The notes below the pieces were generated by a model, which was not told the origin of the DNA, ran no database searches, and saw only the letters and a program-made list of their open reading frames with translations. Of a stretch of DNA of 64,000 bases, positions 22,291-34,186 are shown one piece after another (positions within the stretch are counted from its first letter, which is position 1; the number at the start of each line of letters is the position of its first letter). The translations under genes were made by a program, and so were the position numbers. Location: NCBI GenBank assembly GCA_014904845.1, contig MU119319.1, positions 62,001 through 126,000 of the forward strand, given 5' to 3'. Source of the DNA: Acephala macrosclerotiorum (Eukaryota > Ascomycota > Leotiomycetes > Helotiales > Mollisiaceae).

Positions 22291-24227
22291 ATGTCCAGTA
22301 GCGGCATAGACACCAATCTCGCCGCCGCGGCCCTCGCAATCGCCCTCGTTGCTCTCGTGACTGCAGTCGGTCAACTGCTTCAACAATACTTCGCGACAGC
22401 AGATGGCTACCGACGATGCCAAAAATCAGTGATGGGTGAGTACGGTCGAAGGACACGACTTCATTGGCGATGGCGAGAATTCCGATTCGAGACGCTTTAC
22501 ACTACGCCTGAGATTTTTCTCGTTGGGAATGGTTCGCCGAGCAGGATTGGACAAGTGTTGCTTACGAACAGTAAAGACTCGAGGGAGAAGTCTTTAGTTC
22601 CTGATGGAGGGATGGAGATTGATGAATTGTTTTCGGAGTATCGAAATGTTTATCAGACCGAGATTCGGTTTGGGGTTGACCAGGGGGAGGTGAGCGGTAA
22701 GAAAGCCAAGAAGACGGAGAAGCAAAACAGCGCATATCGAGGTGAAATGGCGTGCTGGGTTCCTCTCCTTCACTGGATTCACGAGAAGAGCGGAGAATCT
22801 CTGACCTCAGCAGAGAAGTTTCGCGATCCAGAAGGCACCCCGCCGCCAAAGCGCAGATTGCCCGCTATTATTTTCCGCGAACGGTCCTGGGACTTTCAGC
22901 TGTACGTCTTATTTCCATACTAAATTTCTGTTCTCCTGTATGGGGGCTCCAGATATCGGAGCTGTGTCAGGAGCTGGGACATAAAGCAATCAGACACGAT
23001 CCGTTTGCATGCAGGCTCATGAGACAGCTCCCAGCTCCGGAGCACTCTCCCAAAACATTGGCTTTTCACAATGCTAATGTGTTGGGAAGGCCTGATGTTG
23101 TCCGTCCTCTTGCCAAAACAACGCTATCAGATATCGCTGTCATAGCGAGAAGGATGGGCATGAAATGGAAAGAATTTCGACCTTCGGATGGCATCCTGAG
23201 AGCAGAGGGACATTCGCAGATCATCACTTCGACGACTGTAAGGTCTCTAGGCATCGTTCTCCAGTATGCATATACTGGTCAAAACAGACGATTACACATG
23301 GCTGAGCTCAATCTTCAGAAACGGCTGGTTACTGGATCCATTATCCCGGAGCAAGAAGAAATTTACATCCCTTCCGCCATGTCTGACCGATTCGGGTGTG
23401 GGGTACTCAGGACCGAGTCCTTGCTAGGACTGCCTGATCTTACCGTCTCTACCCAGACTGAAGTTGTCAAGGCTCTCAGTACCCTCGACAGGACGGGTGT
23501 CTCATCTGCAACATTGTCTAAAATTTTGAAGGACAATCCAGAGTTCAGGTTTCGAGTCGGCGACCTCGTCGCTCTCACCACAGGCCCAGCTAGATGTCAA
23601 GGATCAAGTCTCGTCCAAGTTCCAGCTCCAAGCGACAATGTTCATGGAGTAACAACAAGCTCGATTGGTCGAAGAGCATTCCGTCAATGCCTTGAAGAGT
23701 ATATCGTCATTCATCATGGGAATGTGGGTGCTCCGACTCAGCGAGCTTTGCAACTATGCCATGAGATTGGAACTCAGTATGCAGCATGGGACCACACAGA
23801 CGAGTACAGCAGGCAAGATGAACAATGGATCGTTATGCGCGACCCGAAATATCTGGACCTCGTCCAAGGGCATCTGCACGATTTGACGCTGATGCTAAAT
23901 GAGTGGGAACAGCAACATACCTTCCGATACATCAACCTCCTTGAGATTCACATCAGAATGGCCATGCTCGCTGAAAATGGAGAAACTTCAACTCAGAGAA
24001 CTTGGAGTAACGATTATAAGACTGATATCGATGGGTATTTCAGATTGCTACCTAATATAGTAGAGGAAATGAAGAAGGCAGGGTTACATGATCGGCAGAT
24101 GATTGTTGATGCTTGGGTTACGATGATGATGAGGGCTTTTTGTTGGGGTGCGATCCATTTCTTCGTTCCCGGGGAGCGGGTTCCCATCCAGTATTTTGGA
24201 AGCCAGCTGCCCGTTTATATTGGATGA
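22291..24227 (+). CDS. modin-like membrane-anchored protein of unknown function
   Basis: A two-exon gene of 582 residues. The single intron 22902-23089 (GTACGT...GGGAAG, with GCTAAT branch) joins SWDFQ-LPDVVRPLAKTT in frame and makes exons 1 and 2 sum to a multiple of three. An N-terminal hydrophobic segment (about residues 10-30, AAALAIALVALVTAVGQLL) is followed by QQYFATADGYRRCQ, RFETLYTTPEI and a long soluble region with ARRMGMKWKEFRP. It resembles the fungal proteins labelled modin after a Podospora gene; this name is from memory and should be treated as a family hint. No catalytic motif is seen. The gene is intact. Confidence 0.75.
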
Positions 24228-24822
24228 ACCCGAGCACGGCGCCAACTCGCGATTTTATTCATTCCCTACCCTCAAATCAGGTTCGACGATAATGAGAGAC
24301 AACGATGGAGGCACCTGCGTCAGTCTCAGAGAAAGTGGTTCGAGGAATTCCATTTCAAGCACTCCACATGCATCGGTCCCGAGTGCAACTCTAACAGTGG
24401 GGTCGAGAGAAATTTCAGACGAACTGCTGTGGGCTTCACAACCTTGGCACAGTTCACCGTCCATCAGTGTCCAATCACCAAAAGTGGGACGAACTTGCTT
24501 CCTTATCAGATCCGCCTCATCTGATCATATCTTTCCATCAGATAAGATTTCGACAGGGCTTAAATGACTTGGCATCAGTCATCGTCAGTATGGCATCACC
24601 AAAACCGCATGGCACGCCGATGAATTGTAGGAAGACTCGTGTTCATAACCTCTTGGCGGTATCCTCACTCATCGAAAGCCCACTTCTTCCGATGTCGCTT
24701 TCACCAGAAAGCCTGGGTGATGAGAACTCATAAAATGTTTGTCATCCCACCGATTCTCACGATTCGTTGTGCGTCCAGCTTCTTTTCCTCGCAGCTCGTT
24801 TTTATACATCTCTACTCCCACC
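24228..24822. other. intergenic, nothing recognised
   Basis: 3' flank of the modin-like gene and promoter of the transporter. ORFs 24148-24567 and 24467-24733 are overlaps without motif. Confidence 0.4.
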
Positions 24823-26809
24823 ATGAGCGAAGCCAACACCAAAGATGCATCGGCAATGGTGGTCGTTGAAGTGCCTATTTCCAAGATCGAGGAATCATCT
24901 GTTCAAGCAAATCTAGTGTCGAACGACTCAGCTAGTGATGTCTCATCCTTGGTCGATGTGCCATTGACGTTCAAGATCCTGTCAATTCTTATGGTCTCGG
25001 CGATTGGTTTCGGATCATCATGGAGCAGCGGCATTACTGGTGCGATGAAAGCGGCCCTCAAGAAGGTAACCATCATTCTCATCGCAAATACCTGAAAGTC
25101 CTGCTCACCTGATCAGGGACTCAAAATCAACAATACACAATATGCTCTCCTCGATGCAAGTGAGGATTTCATGAAGACGGTTCTTGTCATGGTCTCAGGA
25201 GTTGTGACAGACAGAATCGGTGGCGCAAGTAAGTCTCCTCTGTCTGACCATGAGGCATGTAGTGGTTCTGACACTGTCGTAGAAGCGATTCTCTACGGAA
25301 ATATCATCTACTCTATTGGATCAATCTTGGTAGCAGCCTCGACGACGGTTCGAAACTACCAATTCATGATCTTTAGCCAGATCGTCCTGTCTCTTGGAGA
25401 CATTGCAACCCAAATAGCGCAATACAAGATCTTTTCTAGCTGGTTCCCACCCAGTCATGGCTTTGCCTCCACTCTTGCTTTCGAGCTGGCAATTGGCAAA
25501 GTAAGCCTCCAATGTCCCGCTTCCCGTTGAACATTCACTGAACCCCCTAGATCGGCGGCTTCGTCGGCAAATCCACAGCAAATATCATCGCCAAGAAAAC
25601 AGGAGACTTCTCCTGGGTCTTCTGGACAGCAGTTTTCATGAACCTCTTCACCAACGTCATAACAGTTGCATTCTTCTTCTCCACCAAATACTGCGAGCGC
25701 AGATTCAAAGGCATGTCTGATCCTGCGACCGGCGAGCTCTTGACCGAGAAAAACAAGAAATTTGAGCTGAGGAAAGTACTTGAACTGCCGTGGGCTTTCT
25801 GGGGTGTGATGCTGTTCACGCTGTTTGAGACGAGTAATGCCATTGTATTTCAGGCGAATGCTACAGAGTTGGCGCAGTTGAGGTTCGGTACTGATGCGAT
25901 CACTGCCGGCTGGTATTCGAGTTTGTTGCAGTATGCTGGTATGTGCCCTCGACTACGAATGTCTGACGACTTTCGGCATGATGCTGACTTAGCTAGGGTT
26001 CTTCGTCGTCCCTTGTGTTGGTATCTTCGTCGATTTATATGGAAACAGGCTCATTCTCTTCGTCATTTGCGGTGCCGGCGTCTTCCTATCAATGGTCTTG
26101 GTCAACTGGGCAACAACAACTCAAGGAACAGCAGCAGCATTCGGAATCTATGTAAGCTGATCCCTCCATCATTCTATTGCAACTTCTGACTTAACCAAGG
26201 CTGTCGCATATTCCCTCGGCCCGACTCTAATTATCGACTCAATCCGCACCTCAATCTGGCACCAATCAGTCTTCGGGTCCGCTTATGCCATCAAAATTAC
26301 ACTCAATAACGCGTCCGTCCCTTTTCCTGTCTTCCCCCTTCGCCCCTCTCTCCCTCATCTTTTCGGCTAACATCTCTTGCAGCCAAAACATCATAATCCG
26401 TATCCTGACCGGCGTCCTCCAAGACGATTCTCCCGCCTCAAACCCCTACAAAAAAGTAACACCGGTCTACGTAGTCCTCTCCGCTGGCTCTTTCCTCGTC
26501 TCCATCATCTTTTTGGGCATATTCTTGTTCGCAAAAGTGAACAAGAGTAATATCTATGTTGATATTGCGAGACTTCAATGGACGAAGAAACAGAGAATTG
26601 CGCATGGTGAGGAGATCAAGGAGAGGCGTGTTGCAGTGGGGTTGGGCGAGGAGAAGGACGGGAATGATAATAGGGAGATGGTGGAAGAGACCTTAGAGAA
26701 GAGGAGGATGAGGAAGATTAGTATGGGCGCTTTTGGGGTGTTGTGTTTCTGGATACTAGGAAGCTGGGTAGCTTACTTTTGGGGTGTGGCGACGGGAAAC
26801 AATGACTGA
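24823..26809 (+). CDS. major facilitator superfamily transporter, MFSD1-like
   Basis: A seven-exon gene giving 551 residues, all junctions in frame. Introns are 25066-25116, 25229-25282, 25501-25550, 25939-25996, 26152-26199 and 26313-26382. The start CACCATGAG is in good context. An acidic cytosolic N-terminus precedes TM1 (FKILSILMVSAIGFGSSWSS). About 11-12 hydrophobic segments follow, including NTQYALLDASEDFMKT, the loop TDRIGG, GNIIYSIGSILVAAST, QIVLSLGDIATQIAQYKIFS and the late half GFFVVPCVGIFVDLYGNRL. The order and the N-T-Q-Y/L-L-A-S pattern resemble the MFSD1 family, whose animal member exports dipeptides from lysosomes; the substrate here is unknown. The gene appears intact. Confidence 0.85.
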
Positions 26810-27079
26810 TCAAAGCCAATCTACCTGGTTAGTGGTTGAGTTTCTGGCTTCAATGAGGTCTACAAGTTGGAGAGTCTCTGAAAAGATAACTGAAGCGAAA
26901 GGCGTTGACGACGCCAGAACTGAGTCGTAAGCACGTGACTCCACATTCCTGCTCAATCGGACATACCGCATTCCTTATTTACACACAAACAAACCTTCAA
27001 ATATCTGGCAATTCATCTTTTCACGTCAGTCAGCAATGCATCTATCCGTTTTTACCGTTGACTTTCGTTTCAGATCAGG
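26810..27079. promoter_or_regulatory. intergenic between transporter and HExxH gene
   Basis: A 270-bp gap holding the transporter 3' end and, presumably, the promoter of the next gene. No specific element recognised. Confidence 0.35.
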
Positions 27080-29712
27080 ATGACCGCCACGCCCCAAGGA
27101 CTCCAGACTCCAGGCCTTGATCTCAGGACCGCCTTTGCGAAGAAGTACGGCGTGAGTGACTATGTTCCGCTCAAAAAGCGCCGAAAATCTGGTGAGTGAT
27201 TTGATTTGATTCCTAGGAACTCGCATACTGAAACGACTAAGGCTTTACACCTACTCTACCAACGACCACATACCGCAAACAAATCGAAGAGTACCAGCGA
27301 ACCCTACTCCTCCATGGATTTACAGCTCGAGAACTCGTAGATTTTGGTGCATATCCAGATCCGAATGCTAAGTTAACGAATCTCACAAATAACATTCAGT
27401 TTATTATCCCCATCGAATTCGAAGATTGGTAACGCTAACTTACGTTTCAAGCACTCTCTTCGATATCAAAAACTGGGTAACTCCTGCCAACCGGGATAAA
27501 ATCCCAATTCTCCCGATCATCGCACACGGTGAGGAGTACTCTCTAGGTGCCACTCCGGGCGACTGGGTCTACCAGAACCCAATCGTCGCATCAATCACCC
27601 AACCAGTCTTGCGATTGGTAACACGGTACATTAACAATGTCCACACGAACCAGCTGGTAAGTCTCTACTGATACGGAGCATTGATTCATTGTCACCGGGT
27701 TTTAAGATGCTGACAGCAGCAATCATTCAGTTGGATGACTATTTCTTCGGAGAATTCCGCAAGCTCCCTCCGGAAAAATATCAGAAGCGCAGCCCGAAGG
27801 ATGAGCGCTATTCGTTCCACGCTCGGAAATCGTATGCCAGAAACGCCACAGTGACTCAGTATGCCTTAGAAGAAACTGTCGAGTTTCTACTTCGGTGCAA
27901 CTTCACCCTCGGCTTTGGTCATCCAAGCAAGGAACTGTGCCCGGGATTTTCATTCCCAGGGATTTGGAATGGTGTGACATTTCGTATGCCTAATGGCTCA
28001 ATCAAGATTACCCTGAACATCGATCGATACCAGCCCCTTCTTAGAAATGACTTGGGTACATCGGAGAGGCATAGCGAAGAGTACTTTTGTGCGAAAACAC
28101 TCTTGCACGAATTCATGGTAAGTTGCTGGTTCCTTATCGGCATTTATTAATAATCACTGACTTCACTCGTGAGCACGCTTTACACTTTACCGGGTCCCGC
28201 ATTCCTCCTCCGAGTCCTGCACACTACCGCGGCAGAGAGCCCTTTTGGGAAAGCCAAATAGTCTCCGAATTGGGCTTCGCGATGGAATCCTCGATCTATG
28301 ATGGTATCCTCATTTCTTTTGTTGGAATTGACCGATTTATAACCGGGGATAAACGACAGAACTACCCAAGACTCGGCACCTGGATCGTATCATGGCCTCC
28401 AAGCAACAAGATTATCATTTCCCCGAATGCTGCAATACTCAACAATGTCAAGCGGCCAGACCTCGACACCTTCCGACCCATCCCATCCAAATTTTACGAA
28501 AACATGAAGTCTGACGAATTCTGGGGCGTTATGGTCCGGAAGTATGGACTTCCGGCAACGACACCGCATTCGATCGTTCATGTGACCGCGACTCATGGTA
28601 ATGGTGATCTTCCTACGAACTTCACCAGTCCTGTCAGTAGCGGCAAGTTGCCTATATGGGAAACTCATGGCATGACGAAGGAGCTCGAACGCCATCGCGG
28701 GCCTCGTACCGATGTCATTCGGGAAGCGTTGTTATTGACGCCAGATGAAAATCGGGAACGAAAGATCGAATTACAGCTTCGACTTAATGACGCTCATCTT
28801 CGGGAGCGTACGATGTTTCTAGATGGGGAGTCAGACTTTGCGTACGAACATCGGCTCCTTTGGGAGCAAGTCCGTTCGCCTGGCATAGCTGGGAACAAGG
28901 ACGACAGAGATACTACTCTCAGGAAACTCAAAGACTTATTGAGATGTCTGAAAGAAGAAGCTGAAAGACAATCCAAGGAAATTGCACGATTCATGCTTGG
29001 AAACGACCAAGATAAAGATCATCGAACCTACCTTGAGGAACGCAACCACCTAGTGCGAGTTATGGCCCAAACCTTCAAACAAGACCACGCAGACAAAATC
29101 CATGACAAGGGTATTATTAGCGCTGCCAGTGGACTGATAGAAAGACTCAACGTCTGTCTCATGATGTTACACGAGGAGAACATCACACCAAACTTACTAC
29201 AGGCCCGATTTTATGACCAGACAAAAGCAAAAATGACGCCCGACACCATCAACTCTCGAATAAAATTGCAGCCTTTTGCTGGCCGCGATGATCCCGCTGT
29301 GCGAAAGCGTCTACTGGCAGAAGCATATCTGGCCATCGACTCCAAAGATGCCACGAAATGCAAGACACAAGCAAAGCTATTTCTCGACCATTTCACAAAA
29401 TTTCCATTCTTCTGCGCCGTTGCCCAGATACTAATGTCGTACGACGGAAACCCTGAGCATAGAAATGTCATGGAGTACATGGATGCTCTGGAACGGGACA
29501 GTTTTGTCGAGCTCAATAATGATATCTGCCCTGATAAGGAGAGAGCGGATTGGCACAAAGTATATAAGGCAAGGATTGCAGAACTGGAGGCAGAGAGGAC
29601 TACAAGGAGGACGTGGGCGCAAGTAGTGGGCTGTGCTGCGAGAGATGTTGATTCGGATAAAAAGTTGGCTGCGCAGATGAATAAGATTCATTTGTCGAAG
29701 TTTGGTCCGTGA
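27080..29712 (+). CDS. putative HExxH metalloprotease-like protein, 790 residues
   Basis: Five exons joined by introns 27192-27241, 27372-27451, 27657-27730 and 28118-28173 keep one frame of 790 residues. The last intron falls inside a zinc-peptidase signature: exon 4 ends LLHEFM and exon 5 begins HALHF, giving HEFMH at residues 275-279. Acidic candidates for a third ligand follow in FWESQIVSELGFAMES (E300, E304, E310). The upstream part contains DKIPILPIIAHGEEYSLG; the long C-terminal half is helical (RHRGPRTDVIREALLLTP, NLLQARFYDQTKAKMTPD, LLAEAYLAIDSKD). No signal peptide is seen, so it is probably cytosolic or nuclear. I do not recognise a named family; peptidase activity is inferred only from HExxH. 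Confidence 0.75.
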
Positions 29713-31010
29713 TCTCAACATGGGAGTGGCCTCCATGGTGTACTCAGAAGCTGGGACAATTGGGCAATAAGGACCTATTTGAATGCATTAAAATCGAGAA
29801 TAAAACCAAATTACTGCGTTACAGCGTTACTCCAATCGTCAGACCTCATTTTCGAGATTTCAATATCCTTCAGAGCTGGGGCATAATTATTATACAGCGC
29901 TGGTTTCAACCATACCTATTCGAGGCTACGACTTCGTACCCGTGCAATTTCTTCAGGCCATGCACGGGCGCACCCTAACTAGACTGATTTATATCCTTGA
30001 TATATATCTGGAAAATACGGAATTTTTCGGTTGGAACCCTCGATCGACGGGGAGAATCTTGATTGCTTTCCCCTACGAATGTCACGGAAGTTTAGGTAAT
30101 TTCTGATTTCGGTCTCGACTTGGCGTCCAATGTCATTCGTCACCGTCACATTGACCTCACTCACATTCATTGGATAGGAAGGAAATCAGTACTTATGTCG
30201 ACAGAAAGAAACTTGATGACAATATCTCCTAGTTAAAAGGGGACTTTCTAGAAGCGCAAACTGTGAGGCCTGAGATAGCACAACCATTTCGCCTCACGAC
30301 CTCAGCCACAGCGAATGAAAGCTATCGCTCAGATAATTTGTATCTGAAAGTCCAAGAAATCTACAGGTCGAAGGGAATACCTAAGGCTTTTCCTTGCGAT
30401 GTTCTGACTGTTCAGGGTTCGGCTGAGATCAGCTTGGCTTCAAGCGAGGACGCTTTCGGCCGACACAACCCTCGACGACCATCATCTGCGTACATGACGA
30501 TCGCAGAAGGACTGAAGGCTCGAAAATGCTACCTCATTCGTCGTGACGGTTTCTCAATCTCAAACGAGTTGAGAAATGCTCTTGCCGGTACTGCAACCCA
30601 GATGATAAGGAGTTAACCTCACTCAACTGGACGCCACTTTCATTATCCCATGTCCCGTCAACGCTTGGCTTTGAAGTCTGGGCTCAGCTGGGTCATCTCT
30701 CTCGCAGGCAAATTGTATTCGCGGTTCATGTGAGGGGAGTAGCCAGTGCTCAAACACGCATGCTTCGGCACAAGGGGCGTTCAAAGTTCAGACATCGCAG
30801 CTTGAGCATCTTGACCTCAGCTTTTCTTCCTTAATCCATGGTCTCCTCTGGAAGCGACCACCCTCTTCTTCACCTATAAAGCTCTGCTTTCATCGCTGTA
30901 TTTTCCTACAATAGCATACCCACGCATTCCTCTCATTCCTCATCTCTTGGAAATCTTTTACTGGTCCTTCTGTAAAGTCCTCGATTGGATGCATCGTCTC
31001 AAAATCTAAA
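29713..31010. other. intergenic, with a possible decayed exon at 30263-30616
   Basis: A 117-codon plus-strand frame without a proper ATG (30263-30616) reads like protein sequence (LYLKVQEIYRSKGIPKAFP and GLKARKCYLIRRDGFSISN) but lacks splice context and family match. The rest is featureless. The 3' end (30830-31010) is pyrimidine-rich and probably the old promoter of the SDR relic. Confidence 0.35.
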
Positions 31011-31880
31011 ATGTCTCACCACGCTTCAACTGCCAAGCCAGGCGCGATCGTCATTGGTGCAGCATCTGGACTTGGCCTTGTCCTGACAAAACGCTTGCTC
31101 TCGAAGGGATGGGTAGTTGTCATGGCTGATATCGATCCCGCTGGCGAGGGTATCGCGAAGGAGATGGGAGAAAATGTGCTGTGGGTGAAAAATGATACCT
31201 GGGGTCTAGAGAGGAACTGCCTAAAGGTTCTCGACGTCAACCTGCAAGGGGCTATCTACGAAGTCAAGATATTCTTGCATCATATTCAGAAGCTCAATCC
31301 TGGGCCGAGCGGAGGTGGTGGGGCGAAAGCGAGAGTCGCCATTACAGGAAGCCAAGGAGGATTCTATCCTTTGCCAGATCCTGTCTACTCTGCGAGAAAA
31401 CATGATAAGTACCCAATTTTGGAAAATATCTGGTGCCTCATTTGGCTGGGATGACGACTGAGTTGTACAGCTTATTGGACTGGTACGCGCTCTTGATCCG
31501 CGGTACCTGGAGATGTTTGGCATTACTGTCATACGGCCTCATAATTTCCTTGCTTTTCTCTCTTCGTGTTGCTTCTCTATTTCCTAACGTATCGCAGAAT
31601 TCAATCAACCCCGGCTACATGAAGATCGCCCTCGTCGCACCACTCATCTCCATCACACCGGATGAATACGAAACCCCTATGTTAACCCTCATGAAAGCTC
31701 ATGATGATTTGTTAGAAGGTGGCATGACGAGCGCAACTATTAGAGCTTCGGGCAAGGATCTGTATTATTAAAAGCAGCAGACGTACCCGAATGAGGTCGC
31801 CAGGTAGCTGGTAGAAGATGGGCAGGCTAATGTTTTGACGAAACTTGGGATAAAAGCTGGAAGGACACGAGGCGGTTCAA
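31011..31880 (+). pseudogene. short-chain dehydrogenase/reductase, degraded
   Basis: It begins like an intact NAD-dependent SDR: VIGAASGLGLVLTKRLL (TGxxxGxG-type dinucleotide loop) and VVMADIDPAG (NAD-selecting Asp). About 40-50 residues normally following are deleted, and the frame resumes at VLDVNLQGAIYEVKIFL. The catalytic YxxxK is present (VYSARKH), after which the frame shifts to VRALDPRYLEMFGITVIRPH and again to NSINPGYMKIALVAPLISI. A stop interrupts DLYY-KQQTYPNE, and another follows. The similarity is to the 15-hydroxyprostaglandin-dehydrogenase-like fungal SDRs. Clearly a pseudogene. Confidence 0.75.
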
Positions 31881-33337
31881 ACTTTGTACGCCCTTGCTTT
31901 AAATTTCAATTTTCATCTATATATGGTGCAGAATACTTGGAGTGAAATTGTTTGTTTTGTTCTTGGCTTCACTTTGCGCGGTACTCGGCGCGGTACTCTG
32001 CTGCTCCTGCCATTTTCTACGTCTTACTACCACAAAGGAATCTTGATGAGAACCTTACTCTTTACCAAGGGTTGTCTCTTGAAATAACAGAGTTCATGAT
32101 GTGCCTGAGATCGAAGTTGGATCTTTCTCCCACGATAGCCTCTACAAAACCCCCTTGATCACGCATCCACATTCTCGTCTCCACACCTCGGTATTGTCTC
32201 CGACATGCTGACATCAAGTTCATTGATAGTCGAAATCCTTGAACTGTTTGGTGGGTGTACATGGTGGATCGTGACTGTGACGTGATGTGAGATGACATTT
32301 TGGAAGGTTAGGGGGAGTAGTGGCTTGAGGACCATCGTTTCTAATTGTTGATGCTCATATTTCCAAGATCGCTTTGCTTCGTTTCATTCACGTTCTTGAA
32401 AGTCACTTCTTAATGTCTGCGATGCTACTAAATGTTTGATGCAGCAAGATACTTTGCTCCAGAAGCTGTTGAAGTTGACTCGACATTCGAGGATAACAAA
32501 AAGTAGCTCTGAAACTTATTTCGAATTCCAGACAAATTTTCAGAGAATCTTTCGACACTTGGAACCTGCCGTTATACTGAAAGAAGTGCATCACGAGCGC
32601 TTAAATATCTCAGAAGTTGTGGGTCATGGTTCCTGAAAGCCTAGAAATTTAGCGATGCTAGGCCTGAAGGTGCCTGTAGCCTAGCGTCGAAAGCCTGGAA
32701 ATTTAGCGATGTGGTCAAGGTGCGGGGTAAAATTACCCGGCATTGGTAACTACAATGCACCCGAACGGCGAAGGCTGTCGAGTTTCATGATACATACACT
32801 GTAACAGATTGTAAGGTTTCCTGCCGCTCGGAAGCCCGCATGTCGGGAGCTCCTTGTTTCCTCGGGCCTTTTATATATATATTTTTAGATGAGACAGGCA
32901 TTCATGCACCTCTCTCCTAATTTCTTTGTTAAGTATGCCAGAATTCGTTACACGCCGTAGGAATGACAAATCACTTTTGTTGAGAGGTGCATCAGATGAC
33001 CGCCTTGTATCGGACAAAGGGGTAATTCTATGATTGATTTGTGGAACTTACTTGTGGCGGGTACAAAGAGATCCTTTGATCGAAGCTTTCTCGCAAGCGA
33101 ACACGAAGCGCATTAAAGAGCTCAAGGATGTTAAAATGTGTAAATCCATGCTCTTTATCAACCGGAAGAACAATAGGCATTGTTTCTGTATACAAGTACC
33201 TGTAAATCCTCCTCCCATTCTTCTGACATACTGAACCTTCTCGACTGTTGCTTCTCGCCTATCTTAGATTTCCCGATTCTTGCATAACTTCTTCACATCC
33301 ACTCAGTCATTAAGTTCATCTTCGCCAACACACCAAA
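31881..33337. other. gene-poor stretch
   Basis: No intact gene. A minus-strand 78-codon ORF (32062-32298) has plausible composition but no family. The region also holds the 23-bp direct repeat listed separately. The end of the stretch (33240-33337) is the pyrimidine-rich leader of the next gene. Confidence 0.4.
32636..32712. repeat. 23-bp direct repeat, two copies
   Basis: GAAAGCCTAGAAATTTAGCG (32636 onward, ending ...ATG at 32658) recurs with one mismatch at 32690-32712. Spacing start to start is 54 bp. Origin unknown; it could be a local duplication or a remnant of an element end. Confidence 0.7.
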
Positions 33338-34186
33338 ATGGCCAACAATCAAGAATGGTCCACGTTTGACTACTCACACGAGCAAGAAAAACCTGAAGAA
33401 GAGGAGGAGGACTTAGTCCTCCCCGAGCTCAAGGAAGAAGCGTCGAAACGCCCAAGTGAAAGCTGGCCACTGTCCAATTCAGCGCCGCCGCCGCCAGACT
33501 ACTATGGACCAGAATCCTACGAGCTCCGCCATCTCTCGTTACCCTACGCACCAAACCCAGATATGGAGAAAGGACTGCCAATTGCCCCTCAAGATGCATC
33601 TCAAGCAGGACCTTCAAGACCATCGAACTCCAAGCCTGCTCAAGAGCCTCCCGCCGAAACCTCCAAGCCAAAATGGAATAGGTGGAAGATCCCCTGCCTC
33701 ATTGTCGCCATCCTCCTCGCCACCACACTGGGCTCTTTTGGAATCTCTGCAATTGTCGCCTGGAGTGTAGATCACAATGAGACAACAGCCCAGATCGACT
33801 CAACGCCAGAGAGTATAGCTTCCACGACCCCTGAGGTAAGCACCTTTTTCTCAACTGTCCCTAGCTTAACCACTTCCTCAATCACGTTTACTTCGGTCAG
33901 CACATCTAAGGAAGTCAGCAATTCGATTAGTACTTCCGTAAGTGCACAGATAAGTCTAAGCACTCAATCAACCACATTGACACAGACAACCCTACAGACA
34001 CTGATCTCGGTCAGCACTTCAGTCCAGCCAACGACCATGATTGAGACCACAACTGCTCAACCTTCCACGTTGTCAGTGACCTCAATTCAGATGGTAGTCT
34101 CGACTCAACCAACGACGCTCGTCACAATCCAACCGACAACTATCGTTTCCACTCAGCTCGTCAGTGTGATAGGGGCTGCCATATAG
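33338..34186 (+). CDS. single-pass membrane protein with Ser/Thr-rich outer domain
   Basis: A single exon of 282 residues. Residues 1-117 are hydrophilic, acidic and Pro-rich with no signal peptide (EEEEEDLVLPELKEEA). One membrane helix lies at about 118-142 (IPCLIVAILLATTLGSFGIS). From residue 143 to the end it is almost only Ser, Thr, Val and Gln with short repeats of the S-T-Q-P-T-T kind, typical of heavily O-mannosylated cell-wall-facing stalks. Topology is therefore N-in/C-out. Similar architecture occurs in fungal wall-anchored stalk proteins, but no sensor or adhesive head is present. The start ACCAAAATGGCC is in good context. Confidence 0.75.
   Translation: MANNQEWSTFDYSHEQEKPEEEEEDLVLPELKEEASKRPSESWPLSNSAPPPPDYYGPESYELRHLSLPYAPNPDMEKGLPIAPQDASQAGPSRPSNSKPAQEPPAETSKPKWNRWKIPCLIVAILLATTLGSFGISAIVAWSVDHNETTAQIDSTPESIASTTPEVSTFFSTVPSLTTSSITFTSVSTSKEVSNSISTSVSAQISLSTQSTTLTQTTLQTLISVSTSVQPTTMIETTTAQPSTLSVTSIQMVVSTQPTTLVTIQPTTIVSTQLVSVIGAAI

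Noticed and set aside
22752..23089. Separate gene starting at 22752 in the second modin-like frame
   Set aside because: The intron 22902-23089 joins both frames into one protein with the family order SWDFQ-LPDVVRPLA.
30263..30616. 117-codon ORF as an independent gene
   Set aside because: No ATG start, no splice context, no recognised family; mentioned only as a possible decayed exon.
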